Part shown: one piece after another, positions 9,318-19,301 of the stretch | Numbering within the stretch: the first letter of the stretch is position 1 | Layout: every line of letters begins with the position of its first letter | NCBI RefSeq assembly: GCF_013114825.1 | Contig: NZ_JAAVLX010000003.1 | Location: 1-64,000 of the forward strand | Source of the DNA: Bradyrhizobium australiense | GTDB lineage: Bacteria > Pseudomonadota > Alphaproteobacteria > Rhizobiales > Xanthobacteraceae | Reading direction: 5' to 3' | DNA length: 64,000 nt | The notes under the pieces: model-generated | The model's database searches: none | What the model saw: the letters and a program-made list of their open reading frames with translations, nothing else | What the model was told of the DNA's origin: nothing | Translations under genes and position numbers: made by a program

Positions 9318-10397
9318 ATGGTGGAGAATACCAGGCCCGTTCAGGCAAGGGATCCGTTCGACAGGTTCGACGAAGCCATCAGCGATCCTCGGTTGTATGA
9401 GGCCGATCAATCTCGTTACGAACAGCTTCGGTACGAGCAGCCCCGATACGAACAGCCGCAATACGAACAGTCTCAATATGAGCAGCCCCAATATGCGCAG
9501 CCTTTTGCGCCGTCGTTTGAGCGAACCGATGTGCTGCCGGACGAGCTCCCGCCACACGAGCCGGTGCCGCTTTTCCTCTCCAACTACGAGGAGGAGTCGC
9601 ACCAGCAGCTTTCCGAATATACGTTCGGCAGCGGCAGGTTCGGCAGCGGCGGGTTGAAAAAGGCGCGCGCCGGACGCATCGTGACCGGTGTCGTGGTGGT
9701 ATCGGCGATCGCGGCCGTTCTCGCACTGTTTTCGATCGACTCGACGCGTGCCGTCATCTTCAACGCCTCGCTCGGCGGCGGTGTCGGCAGCGCCCCGCCA
9801 GCCGCCCAGCTCGCCGCGGCGGTACCGGAGCCGGCACCGCAGCCGCGCGTGGCCGCGCCGCCGCTCGCCGCCGAACCATCCGGCGCGGAGATGGCAGCCG
9901 CTCGCCGCACGCCGCCCACCGCCCTGGCATCGGCGTCACCGACGCGCGACGAAATTACCGCCGCCTATCAGAGCGCACTGAAGGGCAAGGTCGCCGTGCC
10001 TGAGCCGGTGGCGCGCGAGGCTGCCCGTGAGGCATCTCCGGCGACCCCGGTGGCCGCGGTCGCTCCGGCGGTGCGTGAGCCCGTTCCGGTGGCACGCGAG
10101 GTGGCTCCGGCGAGACGCATCGATCCGGACGAACTGGCGGCGCTGTTGAACCGGGCGAAGAGCCTGCTTGCGATCGGTGACATCACCTCCGCCCGGCTGC
10201 TGCTCGAACGGGCTGCGGACGCGCAGGAGGTGGAGGCCGCGCTGATGCTCGCGGGAACGTATGATCCGCAGGTGCTGGGCAGCCAGGATTTGCGGAGCGT
10301 CACGCCCGATCCGGCGCAGGCGAAGCTCTGGTATCAGAAAGCCGCGCAGCTCGGTTCGGCCGATGCGAGGCGGCGACTAGGTCAATTACAGAACTAA
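9318..10397 (+). CDS. Single-span membrane protein with Tyr-Glu-Gln repeat and Sel1-like C-terminus
   Basis: A 359-aa protein of unknown function. Residues ~33-62 are six pentapeptide repeats of the type (R/Q)YEQ(P/L/S). One membrane segment (IVTGVVVVSAIAAVLALFSI) lies at about residues 119-140. An Ala/Pro-rich linker follows, then a C-terminal helical part (LLNRAKSLLAIGDITSARLL ... AKLWYQKAAQLGSADARRRL) that resembles Sel1/TPR repeats, which bind proteins. The topology predicts the repeat in the cytoplasm and the TPR-like part in the periplasm. ATG 9318 is chosen because GGGGAG stands seven bases before it; the frame is open upstream to 9213 with another ATG at 9303. The receptor gene follows after 31 bp, suggesting co-transcription. 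Confidence 0.75.
   Translation: MVENTRPVQARDPFDRFDEAISDPRLYEADQSRYEQLRYEQPRYEQPQYEQSQYEQPQYAQPFAPSFERTDVLPDELPPHEPVPLFLSNYEEESHQQLSEYTFGSGRFGSGGLKKARAGRIVTGVVVVSAIAAVLALFSIDSTRAVIFNASLGGGVGSAPPAAQLAAAVPEPAPQPRVAAPPLAAEPSGAEMAAARRTPPTALASASPTRDEITAAYQSALKGKVAVPEPVAREAAREASPATPVAAVAPAVREPVPVAREVAPARRIDPDELAALLNRAKSLLAIGDITSARLLLERAADAQEVEAALMLAGTYDPQVLGSQDLRSVTPDPAQAKLWYQKAAQLGSADARRRLGQLQN
9414..9503 (+). repeat. Six tandem 15-bp coding repeats (Tyr-Glu-Gln pentapeptide)
   Basis: Units start at 9414, 9429, 9444, 9459, 9474 and 9489. Each encodes Arg/Gln-Tyr-Glu-Gln-X (the last has Ala for Glu). Third-position differences between units (tac/tat, gaa/gag) show the array is not a fresh expansion. 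Confidence 0.9.
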
Positions 10398-10428
10398 TCA
10401 ATCACTCTAGATCAGCGCAGAGGGATAC

Positions 10429-11595
10429 ATGCGACAGTTGTTTGGAGTGGCATTGCTTGCCATGACCATAGCTTGCGGCCCGACGGCCCAGGCCGCGGAG
10501 ACGGAATACGATCCGGCCAAGGTCAGCGAAAGTCTTAAAGCCATTTTCCAGTTCGGTTCGGTCGCAACCAAGCAGGCGCTGAACGCCAATACAGTTACGC
10601 TGATCTCGGGAACGATCGGCGGCACCTATGTGCAGTTCGGTGCCGACCTCGCTTCCGTGCTCGACGACGGAAACAAGTTACGCGTACTTCCGATCGTCGG
10701 GCGCGGCTCCGTGCAGAGCGTAGCCGACATCCTGTTCCTGCAGGGCGTCGACCTCGGTATCGTCCGTGCCGACACGCTCGACTATCTCGAGAAGAAGGGC
10801 TTCGCCAAGGACATCAAGAAGCAATTCACCTACGTGACGAAGCTCTACAATGAAGAGATGTACGTCATCGCGTCGAAATCGGTGACCAACATCAGCCAGC
10901 TCAACGGCAAGAAGGTCAGCGTCGACCTTCCCAACGGCGGCACCTTCGTGACCGCCGCGGTCGTGTTCGAACGGCTCGGCCTCAAGCCGAACTTCGTCTA
11001 CATCGAGCAGCGCATCGCGATGGAGAAAATGCGGGCCGGCGAGATTGACGCAGTGATTGCCGTCGGCGGCAAGCCGTACAAATCGGTCAGCAATTTCAAT
11101 GACAATCGCTTCCACCTGGTTCCGGTCGACTATGCGCGGCCGTTGCAGGGCGACTATCTGCCCGCGGTACTGACCTCGAAGGACTATCCCAACCTGATCG
11201 CCGAAGGAGCGAAGGTCGACACCATTGCCGTCCCTGCAGTGCTCGCAGCCTATAACTGGGCACCCAACACCGACCGCTACCGCAAGCTGGCCCTGTTCGT
11301 GGACGCCTTTTTCACAAAGTTTCCGACGTTCCAAAACCCGCCGTTCCATCCGAAATGGAAAGAAGTCTCGCTGGCCGCGCCGTTGCCGGACTGGCAGCGC
11401 CTGCCGGTCGCCGAGCAATGGCTGAAGAGCCACAACGTCGAAGCCGTGACGCGCGCCAGGTTCGATGAATTCCTGAAACAGAGCCCGGCCACGGCGGCAA
11501 ACGTGAAGACGGACGCGGACAAGGAAGCCCTGTTCAAGCAGTTCCAGGCCTGGGAAGCCGAGCGCAATGCCAAGGCGCAGGTCCACTCGCGCTAG
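10429..11595 (+). CDS. TAXI-family TRAP transporter substrate-binding protein
   Basis: A 388-aa periplasmic receptor. A signal peptide (MRQLFGVALLAMTIACG...AQA) is cut near residue 23. The TAXI core is clear: TLISGTIGGTYVQFGADLAS, then VGRGSVQSVADILFLQGVDL and GKKVSVDLPNGGTFVTAAVV. The family delivers small organic acids or amino acids to a fused DctQM permease; no such permease gene is nearby, so the partner must be elsewhere or the receptor has another job. A good ribosome site (AGAGGGATAC) precedes the ATG. A second TAXI-like gene lies about 1 kb downstream at 12619. The C-terminal ~60 residues after NAPFHPKW-like sequence are charged and helical. Confidence 0.9.
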   Translation: MRQLFGVALLAMTIACGPTAQAAETEYDPAKVSESLKAIFQFGSVATKQALNANTVTLISGTIGGTYVQFGADLASVLDDGNKLRVLPIVGRGSVQSVADILFLQGVDLGIVRADTLDYLEKKGFAKDIKKQFTYVTKLYNEEMYVIASKSVTNISQLNGKKVSVDLPNGGTFVTAAVVFERLGLKPNFVYIEQRIAMEKMRAGEIDAVIAVGGKPYKSVSNFNDNRFHLVPVDYARPLQGDYLPAVLTSKDYPNLIAEGAKVDTIAVPAVLAAYNWAPNTDRYRKLALFVDAFFTKFPTFQNPPFHPKWKEVSLAAPLPDWQRLPVAEQWLKSHNVEAVTRARFDEFLKQSPATAANVKTDADKEALFKQFQAWEAERNAKAQVHSR

Positions 11596-11605
11596 CTGGG
11601 CGTTG

Positions 11606-11992
11606 CTATTCCGTCGCTTCAGCAGTGTCGATCCCGCGCTTCAGCGCAGCGCGGGCGGCATCGCGATGCTCCTCGGTGATGTGGCCCGCGACCATGCGGA
11701 TGGCGGTGGCCAGCACAGCGGCATCATCGGTAAAGCCCAACAACGGCAGCACGTCCGGCATAAAATCGAACGGCAGGATGAAGTAGGCGACAGCGCCGAG
11801 CAGCGCCGCCTGCACGTGACGTGGCGTCTCTTTGTCGAACGCACAATAGTAAGCCGCGAGCAAATCCTCGGCGAAGGGAAGCTGCGCCACCACCCGCTTG
11901 AGCTTGATCCAGAAGCGCCGGCGCACACTCTCGCGGTCCTGCGCCAGCCGGTCGGCCGGCTCAAAACCCACGGTGTGATCGGACGATGCCAT
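11606..11992 (-). CDS. YkvA family (DUF1232) membrane protein
   Basis: A 128-aa protein with the DUF1232 signature: HVQAALLGAVAYFILPFDFM then PDVLPLLGFTDDAAVL, a hydrophobic helical hairpin with the conserved Pro-Asp pair. The function of the family is not established. ATG 11992 is preferred (GAGGGGAG eight bases upstream) over a start 16 codons earlier. It converges on the TAXI receptor gene, with only 10 bp between the stops, and lies downstream of the pterin dehydratase gene on the same strand. Confidence 0.85.
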   Translation of the reverse strand: MASSDHTVGFEPADRLAQDRESVRRRFWIKLKRVVAQLPFAEDLLAAYYCAFDKETPRHVQAALLGAVAYFILPFDFMPDVLPLLGFTDDAAVLATAIRMVAGHITEEHRDAARAALKRGIDTAEATE

Positions 11993-12098
11993 CGCGGCGC
12001 TCCCCTCGCATCCGGCGCGGCAGATCGCCGCGGCCAACATGTATGGACGAAGAATTGGGGATGTCCGGCCGCCGCCGCAAGATCGCGGCGAGGTGACC

Positions 12099-12404
12099 TC
12101 AGGTGACTCCCAATTGCCCGGCGATGGCGTTCATGGCCTTGGCCAGATTGATATCGCGCCTGGTGACGCCGCCGGCGTCATGGGTCGCCAGCACCACTTC
12201 CACCGTCTTGTAGATGTTCTTCCATTCCGGATGATGGTCGTTCTTTTCCGCCACCAGCGCGGCGCGGGACATGAATCCGAACGCTTCGTTGAAGTCCCTG
12301 AAAGTGAACGTGCGGGCAATCGCCTCGCGGCCGGCCGTTTCCGACCAGCCAGGCAGTTCCGCCAGCGCCGATTTTCGCGCTTCCGCCGACAGCCGTTCCG
12401 CCAT
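12099..12404 (-). CDS. phhB: 4a-hydroxytetrahydrobiopterin dehydratase (pterin-4-alpha-carbinolamine dehydratase)
   Basis: A 101-aa PCD/DCoH-fold protein. The active-site motif is [20 protein letters not shown], with the two adjacent His and HPxW, and [12 protein letters not shown] follows. It dehydrates 4a-hydroxytetrahydropterin to recycle the cofactor of aromatic amino-acid hydroxylases; no phenylalanine hydroxylase gene is in the window. A perfect ribosome site (GGAGGCGATC) precedes the ATG. Full family length. Confidence 0.93.
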   Translation of the reverse strand: MAERLSAEARKSALAELPGWSETAGREAIARTFTFRDFNEAFGFMSRAALVAEKNDHHPEWKNIYKTVEVVLATHDAGGVTRRDINLAKAMNAIAGQLGVT

Positions 12405-12618
12405 GATCGCCTCCGCGCTTGATCAGCCTGCCACCCTAACACCCAAGGCCGCTTCGGGGATCCCACTCCCAAATAGGCAAGCAAGGCACGTCCAGTGGGG
12501 TCCCGCACCCCGGTAACCATGACAGAGATGTAACAAAGGTTCCGCGAGAAAATTTGCTAGAATGCGCGCCGAAGCGTGCCGGCTGCGTAAAATTTCACCC
12601 TCAAACGTACAGGGATTG

Positions 12619-14049
12619 ATGACCGACGGCCCCCATTCTGCGGAAACGCCGGCCGCACCCTCGCTCCGCTCTGCGAAAAGACGGCTGACATTCGTGACGC
12701 TGGCCGGCGTGCTGGCCGTCATCGGCGCGCTGGCCGCCGGCTATTACTTTGCGATGCGGCCAGTGACGTTGCGCATCGCGGTCGGCCCTGCCAACAGCGA
12801 TGATCTCAAGGTCGTCCAGAATCTAGCGCAGGCCTTCAATAATCCTCGAAACAGCCAGGTCCGGCTGCGTCCGGTGCAAACTGACGGCGCGCTCGCGAGC
12901 GCCAATCTGCTCGGCGAAGGCAAAGCTGATCTCGCCATCATCCGCGGCGATCTCGATGTGCCGAAGAACGCGCAGGCTGTGGCAACGCTGCGCAAGAACG
13001 TCGCGGTGTTATGGGTGCCGTCAACCGGCAAGGTCAAGGCTGCCAAGGGCAAGAAGGGCGCGGCCGAAATCACGAAGATTACGCAGCTCACCGGCCGTCG
13101 CATCGGCGTGGTCGGCCGCACCCAGGCCAATGTCAATTTACTCAAGGTGATCCTGCGGCAATACGGCGTCGATCCCGACAAGGTCGAGATCGTTCAGTTT
13201 CCGGCCAACGAGGCCGCGGAAGCCATTCGCAACCAGAAGGCGGATGCCTATCTCGCGGCCGGCCCGGTCAACAGCAAAATCACTTCGGACGCGATCGCGG
13301 CTTCGACGCGCGACGGCGGCACGCCGAAATTCCTGGCGATCGATTCGGCGGAGGCGATTGCGCAGAACCACCCCGCCTACGAGGCTTCCGAAATTCCCGC
13401 CGGGACCTTTGGCGGCGCGCCGGACAAGCCCGAGGCAGAGGTCAAGACCATCAGTTTCGCGCATCACATCGTGGCGCGCAGAGGCATTTCGGAATCGACC
13501 ATCGCCGCCTTTACCCGCCAACTGTTCGCCATCCGGCAAAACCTGAAGAACGAATTTCCGCTCGCCGCAAAGATCGAGACGCCCGACACCGACAAGGACG
13601 CCACGATCCCCGTGCATCCCGGCGCCGCCGCCTTTGTCGACGGCGAGGAAAAGACGTTCCTCGACCGCTACAGCGATTATATCTGGTGGGCGTTGATGGC
13701 GATGTCGGCGATGGGCTCGGCGGGCGCCTGGTTTGCCGGCTATCTCAAGAAGGAAGAGCGCAACGTCAACACATCGCAGCGCGACCGGCTTCTCGACATG
13801 CTCAGCGCCGCCCGCCAGTGTGATGCAATGGACGAGCTCGACCAGATGCAGGCGGAAGCGGACGACATTCTGCGCCACACGCTGCTGTGCTACGAACACG
13901 GCACGATCGAAGAAGGCACGTTGACCGCTTTCAACATCGCGATCGAGCAATTCCACAACGCGGTCGCCGACCGCAAGGCGCTGCTGCTGAGCATGCCGCA
14001 AAACCTGCAGCGCGCAAGCGCGCAATTCCGCGCGGCCGGCAACGCCTGA
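12619..14049 (+). CDS. Membrane-anchored TAXI-type TRAP receptor-like protein
   Basis: A 476-aa protein. A first membrane segment (FVTLAGVLAVIGALAAGYYF) lies at about residues 23-45. A periplasmic-binding-like domain (LRIAVGPANSDDLKVVQNLA ... ADLAIIRGDLDV ... RRIGVVGRTQANVNLLKVIL) of about 290 residues follows, then a second membrane segment (YIWWALMAMSAMGSAGAWF) near 352-376 and about 100 cytoplasmic residues (RDRLLDMLSAARQCDAMDEL..., helical). This is the TAXI fold tethered at both ends and carrying a cytoplasmic helical tail, so it may sense a ligand rather than feed a permease; that is inference. AGGG stands five bases before ATG 12619; 19 further codons upstream are open. Confidence 0.8.
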   Translation: MTDGPHSAETPAAPSLRSAKRRLTFVTLAGVLAVIGALAAGYYFAMRPVTLRIAVGPANSDDLKVVQNLAQAFNNPRNSQVRLRPVQTDGALASANLLGEGKADLAIIRGDLDVPKNAQAVATLRKNVAVLWVPSTGKVKAAKGKKGAAEITKITQLTGRRIGVVGRTQANVNLLKVILRQYGVDPDKVEIVQFPANEAAEAIRNQKADAYLAAGPVNSKITSDAIAASTRDGGTPKFLAIDSAEAIAQNHPAYEASEIPAGTFGGAPDKPEAEVKTISFAHHIVARRGISESTIAAFTRQLFAIRQNLKNEFPLAAKIETPDTDKDATIPVHPGAAAFVDGEEKTFLDRYSDYIWWALMAMSAMGSAGAWFAGYLKKEERNVNTSQRDRLLDMLSAARQCDAMDELDQMQAEADDILRHTLLCYEHGTIEEGTLTAFNIAIEQFHNAVADRKALLLSMPQNLQRASAQFRAAGNA

Positions 14050-14139
14050 TCTGCCGATCCGGTAATCGAACCGTCATCAATTCTTTCTAGGTCTGACGGT
14101 GCTATCATTGCATCCCCGCCAGATCCGGAAGAGGCCTGC

Positions 14140-15717
14140 ATGAGGTTCAGAAATCCCCACAGCATTTGCCGTCGCGGAATTTCGCGGCGTCGTTTCCTCG
14201 CCACCGCGGGCGCCGGAGCTATCGGCGCGCTCGCAATGCCCTATCTCAGCCGCGCCGCCGACCGGCCAATCATTACCTCCGGTGTGCAATCCGGCGATGT
14301 CGGCGCTGACGGCGGCGTGGTATGGGCGCGCGCGGATCGGGCCTCCCAAATGCTGGTCGAGGTCGCCACCAACGAATCCTTTGCCGGCGCACGGGCGTTG
14401 CCACCGATCGCCGCGCTGCCCGAAAGCGACTTCACTGCGAAAATGCTGCTGGAGAACCTGCCTGGCGGACAGGAGATCTTCTATCGCGTCCGGTTTCGCG
14501 ACCTCGCGCATACCGGCGTCGAGAGCGAGCCGATGGTCGGGCGGTTTCGCACCGCACCCAGCGACCGCCGCGACGTCAGCTTCGTCTGGAGCGGCGACGT
14601 TGCCGGACAGGGCTGGGGCATCAACCCGGATGACGGCGGTATGTTCACCTTCGCCACCATGCGCAAGCATCGCCCGGATTTCCTGCTGCACTCCGGCGAT
14701 ACCATCTATGCCGACGGCCCGATCAAGAGCGAGGTGACGCTTGCCGACGGCAAGGTCTGGAAGAACCTGACGATGCCCGAGAAAGCAAAGGTCGCCGAAA
14801 CGCTCGACGAATTTCGCGCCGCGCACAAATACAATTTCATGGACGAGCATTTGCGCGCGTTCAATGCCGAGGTGCCGGTTTTCGTGCAGTGGGACGACCA
14901 CGAAGTCGTCAACAACTGGTCGTCCTCCAAGGAATTGCCTGCCGCCTACAAGGAGCGCAACATCGCCCTGCTCGCCGCCCGCTCAGCGCGCGCCTTCCAC
15001 GAGATGTATCCGATCCGCGCGAGCATCACGGAGCCGGGACGGGTCTACCGCACGCTCCATTACGGCCCGCTTCTCGACGTGTTCATGTTGGACGAGCGCA
15101 GCTATCGCGGACCGAATGGCTCGAACCAGGAGACCGCCTACGGACCCGAAAGCTATTTCCTTGGCCCCGAGCAACTCGCCTGGCTGAAACGAGAGCTGTT
15201 GAATTCGCGCGCCATGTGGAAGGTGATCGCATCCGACATGCCGCTCAGCCTCATCGTCTATGACGATGCGCGCAACAAGAAGGGCTCGGAGGCCGTTGCA
15301 CAAAGCGACGGCCCGCCGCGCGGCCGCGAGCTGGAAATCGCCGACCTCCTGCGTTTCATCAAGGCGTCGGGCGTCGTCAACACCGTGTGGCTGACGGCGG
15401 ATGTGCACTACGCCGCCGCGCATTATTACAGTCCCGACAAGGCGCAGTTCGGGGAATTCGATCCGTTCTGGGAGTTCGTCGCCGGGCCGCTGCACGCCGG
15501 CACCTTCGGCCCGAACGAACTCGACAACACGTTCGGTCCCGAAGTGAAGTTCATCAAGGCGCCGGGGCCCGGCAATCAAAACCTGCCGCCATCGGCCGGA
15601 ATGCAGTTCTTCGGCCATGTCAAGATCGATGGCGGCAGCGGGCAGATGACGGTGACTTTGCGCGATCGCGCCGATGTTGCGCTGTGGTCGACCACGCTCG
15701 ATCCTAAGCCGGTGTAG
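14140..15717 (+). CDS. PhoD-family alkaline phosphatase, Tat-exported
   Basis: A 525-aa protein starting with a twin-arginine signal (ISRRRFLATAGAGAIGALAM, cut after SRAA near residue 33). An N-terminal Ig-like domain (PIITSGVQSGDVGADGGVVW) precedes the calcineurin-like/PhoD metallophosphatase domain with FVWSGDVAGQGWG, FLLHSGDTIYADGP, VQWDDHEVVNNW and WLTADVHYAAAHYY, which carry the Asp, Asn and His ligands for Fe/Ca. PhoD releases phosphate from phosphodiesters and monoesters in the periplasm or outside the cell. The family is often under Pho control, but no pho box was identified. AGAGGCCTGC precedes the ATG. Length is normal. Confidence 0.93.
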   Translation: MRFRNPHSICRRGISRRRFLATAGAGAIGALAMPYLSRAADRPIITSGVQSGDVGADGGVVWARADRASQMLVEVATNESFAGARALPPIAALPESDFTAKMLLENLPGGQEIFYRVRFRDLAHTGVESEPMVGRFRTAPSDRRDVSFVWSGDVAGQGWGINPDDGGMFTFATMRKHRPDFLLHSGDTIYADGPIKSEVTLADGKVWKNLTMPEKAKVAETLDEFRAAHKYNFMDEHLRAFNAEVPVFVQWDDHEVVNNWSSSKELPAAYKERNIALLAARSARAFHEMYPIRASITEPGRVYRTLHYGPLLDVFMLDERSYRGPNGSNQETAYGPESYFLGPEQLAWLKRELLNSRAMWKVIASDMPLSLIVYDDARNKKGSEAVAQSDGPPRGRELEIADLLRFIKASGVVNTVWLTADVHYAAAHYYSPDKAQFGEFDPFWEFVAGPLHAGTFGPNELDNTFGPEVKFIKAPGPGNQNLPPSAGMQFFGHVKIDGGSGQMTVTLRDRADVALWSTTLDPKPV

Positions 15718-15737
15718 TTGCCGCGCCCGCGGCAACT
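15716..15737. terminator. Palindromic hairpin between convergent genes
   Basis: agttgccgcg and cgcggcaact form a perfect 10-bp stem with a 2-base centre, overlapping the last base pairs of the phoD-like gene stop and ending two bases before the stop of the opposing receiver gene. It is a plausible two-way terminator, though no T-run is present on either side. Confidence 0.5.
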
Positions 15738-15739
15738 GC

Positions 15740-16120
15740 TCAAGGCATCATGCGGCTGTTTTTCAGCAGCGCCTCAAGCGCTTCGGTCGAACAGGGTTTT
15801 GGCAGCCGCGGCTTCGCAGCGAATGCCGCCGGCAGCAGAGCGTCCGCGCCATAGCCGGTGACGAAGGCAAACGGAATCTTCAATACCTCCAGCCGCTCGG
15901 CGATGGCAAAGCTCTTTTCGCGGATAAGGCTGACGTCGAGCAGCGCAAATTCCGGCGGCCGATGGGCGATCAGTTCGAGCGCCTTGGCCACGTTCGCGGC
16001 GATCCGCACCCTCTTCACGCCAAAACCCAGAATGGTATCTTCGAAATCGAGTGCGATGATCGGATCGTCTTCGACGACCAGCACGTCGCAGGGCATGCCA
16101 TCAAAGGAGGCGCGGTCCAT
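15740..16120 (-). CDS. Stand-alone response-regulator receiver protein
   Basis: A 126-aa single receiver domain with no output domain: VLVVEDDPIIALDFEDTI (acidic pair), FALLDVSLI (phospho-acceptor Asp), PFAFVTGYGAD (Thr switch residue) and LPKPCSTEAL (conserved Lys). Such proteins relay phosphate or act by protein contact. ATG 16120 is chosen because the domain starts eight residues later and an AGGCGAG lies close upstream; the frame is open up to 16282 with other Met codons. It is divergent from a Crp/Fnr gene, with about 200 bp between the two starts, suggesting shared control. No histidine kinase gene is nearby. Confidence 0.85.
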   Translation of the reverse strand: MDRASFDGMPCDVLVVEDDPIIALDFEDTILGFGVKRVRIAANVAKALELIAHRPPEFALLDVSLIREKSFAIAERLEVLKIPFAFVTGYGADALLPAAFAAKPRLPKPCSTEALEALLKNSRMMP

Positions 16121-16317
16121 GTTCTCGCCTGTTCCAAGGTTCAGCTTTTGATCGGATTCCAGGCCGAAGGGGATCGGCGGATGGCAAATGCCTCGCAAGA
16201 AGCGCATCGCCGGTTCCGGAACTGAAACCATCACATGTTCGTTGTAGCGTCTGTCCACTAGTGAACACATGAGCGGCGACAAACCGATTATAGTCGGATC
16301 GGAACAGGAATCCCCTG

Positions 16318-17073
16318 ATGCTCACGAGACCAGACGTGACGGCCGGAGTACGGCCGTTCAACAATCTGCTGCGGCGATTGAATGATGCCGATTACGGATT
16401 GGTCGAACCGCACCTTGTCTTCGTTGACGCCCAGCCGAACGACCTTCTCTACAATCCCGGCGACGACGTCGAGATCGTGCACTTTCCCTGCGGCCCCAGC
16501 CTCGTGTCCTACATGGTTCCGAACGAGGACGGGCGCGACGTCGAGACCATCCTGATCGGCCGCGAAGGCGCCGTCGGCGGCATCGTCAGCCAAGGGTTTC
16601 TACCGGCTTATACCCGCATCACCGTCAAATTCGCCGGACCTTTCGTGCGGCTGCCGGTCGGTAGGCTTGATGCGGCGAAATTAAAATCGCGTTCATTGAA
16701 CAACATCTTCGCGCGCTATGCCGATTGCATGCTGGCGCAGATCTTCCAGTCCACCGCCTGCAACGCGATCCATTCGATCGAGCAGCGCACCGCGAAATGG
16801 ATCATTTCGGCGATGGAACGCACCGATGGCGAGGACATCGTGCCGCTGACCCATGAGCAATTGGCGACCCTGCTCGGCGTCGGCCGCTCTTACACCAGCC
16901 GGGTTATTCAGACTTTCAGGATGGAAGGCACGCTGGAGACCCGGCGCGGCTCGATCCTGGTCCGTGACCGGAATACGCTGCGGAACAGGTCCTGCCGCTG
17001 CAATGAGGCTGTCAAAGCCCATTTCGACGAGGTTTTGCGCGGGGTCTATCCCGACCCCGAAGTGGGCAATTGA
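16318..17073 (+). CDS. Crp/Fnr-family transcriptional regulator
   Basis: A 251-aa protein: a cyclic-nucleotide-binding-like beta barrel (residues ~15-140; NDLLYNPGDDVEIVHFPCG, ETILIGREGAVGG) and a winged helix-turn-helix (LTHEQLATLLGVGRSYTSRV near 185-205, then LETRRGSILVRD). The Cys cluster of oxygen-sensing Fnr is absent from the N-terminus, so it is not an Fnr oxygen sensor. A late CRCN near residue 227 is unusual but unassigned. AGGAATCCCCTG precedes the ATG. The ligand and targets are unknown. Confidence 0.9.
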   Translation: MLTRPDVTAGVRPFNNLLRRLNDADYGLVEPHLVFVDAQPNDLLYNPGDDVEIVHFPCGPSLVSYMVPNEDGRDVETILIGREGAVGGIVSQGFLPAYTRITVKFAGPFVRLPVGRLDAAKLKSRSLNNIFARYADCMLAQIFQSTACNAIHSIEQRTAKWIISAMERTDGEDIVPLTHEQLATLLGVGRSYTSRVIQTFRMEGTLETRRGSILVRDRNTLRNRSCRCNEAVKAHFDEVLRGVYPDPEVGN

Positions 17074-17169
17074 GGTCCCGGCCAGGTCCCAAATCGGCTA
17101 ACCAAATGCCAAACGAACCATTGTTTTTTGGCGTTTTCTGAATATATTGCGCCGCAACGCGCAAGGTGT

Positions 17170-17199
17170 GCCCGGTCCTTTTGGCCGGGCTTCCTTTTT
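17170..17199 (+). terminator. Rho-independent terminator after the Crp/Fnr gene
   Basis: gcccgg (17170-17175) pairs with ccgggc (17185-17190), extended by cc/gg around a tttt loop, then ttccttttt. It lies about 100 bp after the Crp/Fnr stop and before typA. Confidence 0.65.
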
Positions 17200-17317
17200 G
17201 GGGCCAGGTTTGAGCCATGGCCCCGTTCGCATTCCAGGCTTTGAGGGCGATCCGGAAAAGTGGGTCCCGGTTTTCCGGTGAGATCGCGCCTCCACATGCA
17301 CGACCAGAAGAACAGCC

Positions 17318-19144
<1,827 letters not shown>

Positions 19145-19161
19145 GGCTAGAACTGCTGTCG

Positions 19162-19253
19162 TGCCCCGCGAAGGCGGGGCATCCAGTAATCACGAAATCC
19201 TGAGATTGAGCCGAGGGGCCGCGGCGTACTGGATCATCCGCTTTCGCGGATGA
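19162..19253. repeat. Paired palindromic repeat after typA
   Basis: tgccccgcgaaggcggggca (19162-19181) and tcatccgctttcgcggatga (19234-19253) are two hairpins flanked by inverted copies of atccagta / tactggat. The first may also end typA transcription. The form is that of the dispersed repeats common in Bradyrhizobium. Confidence 0.75.
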
Positions 19254-19301
19254 TGACATCTGTGGATGCGGCGGCTTTAGACCTGCCTCCGAACATGCTA
19301 G

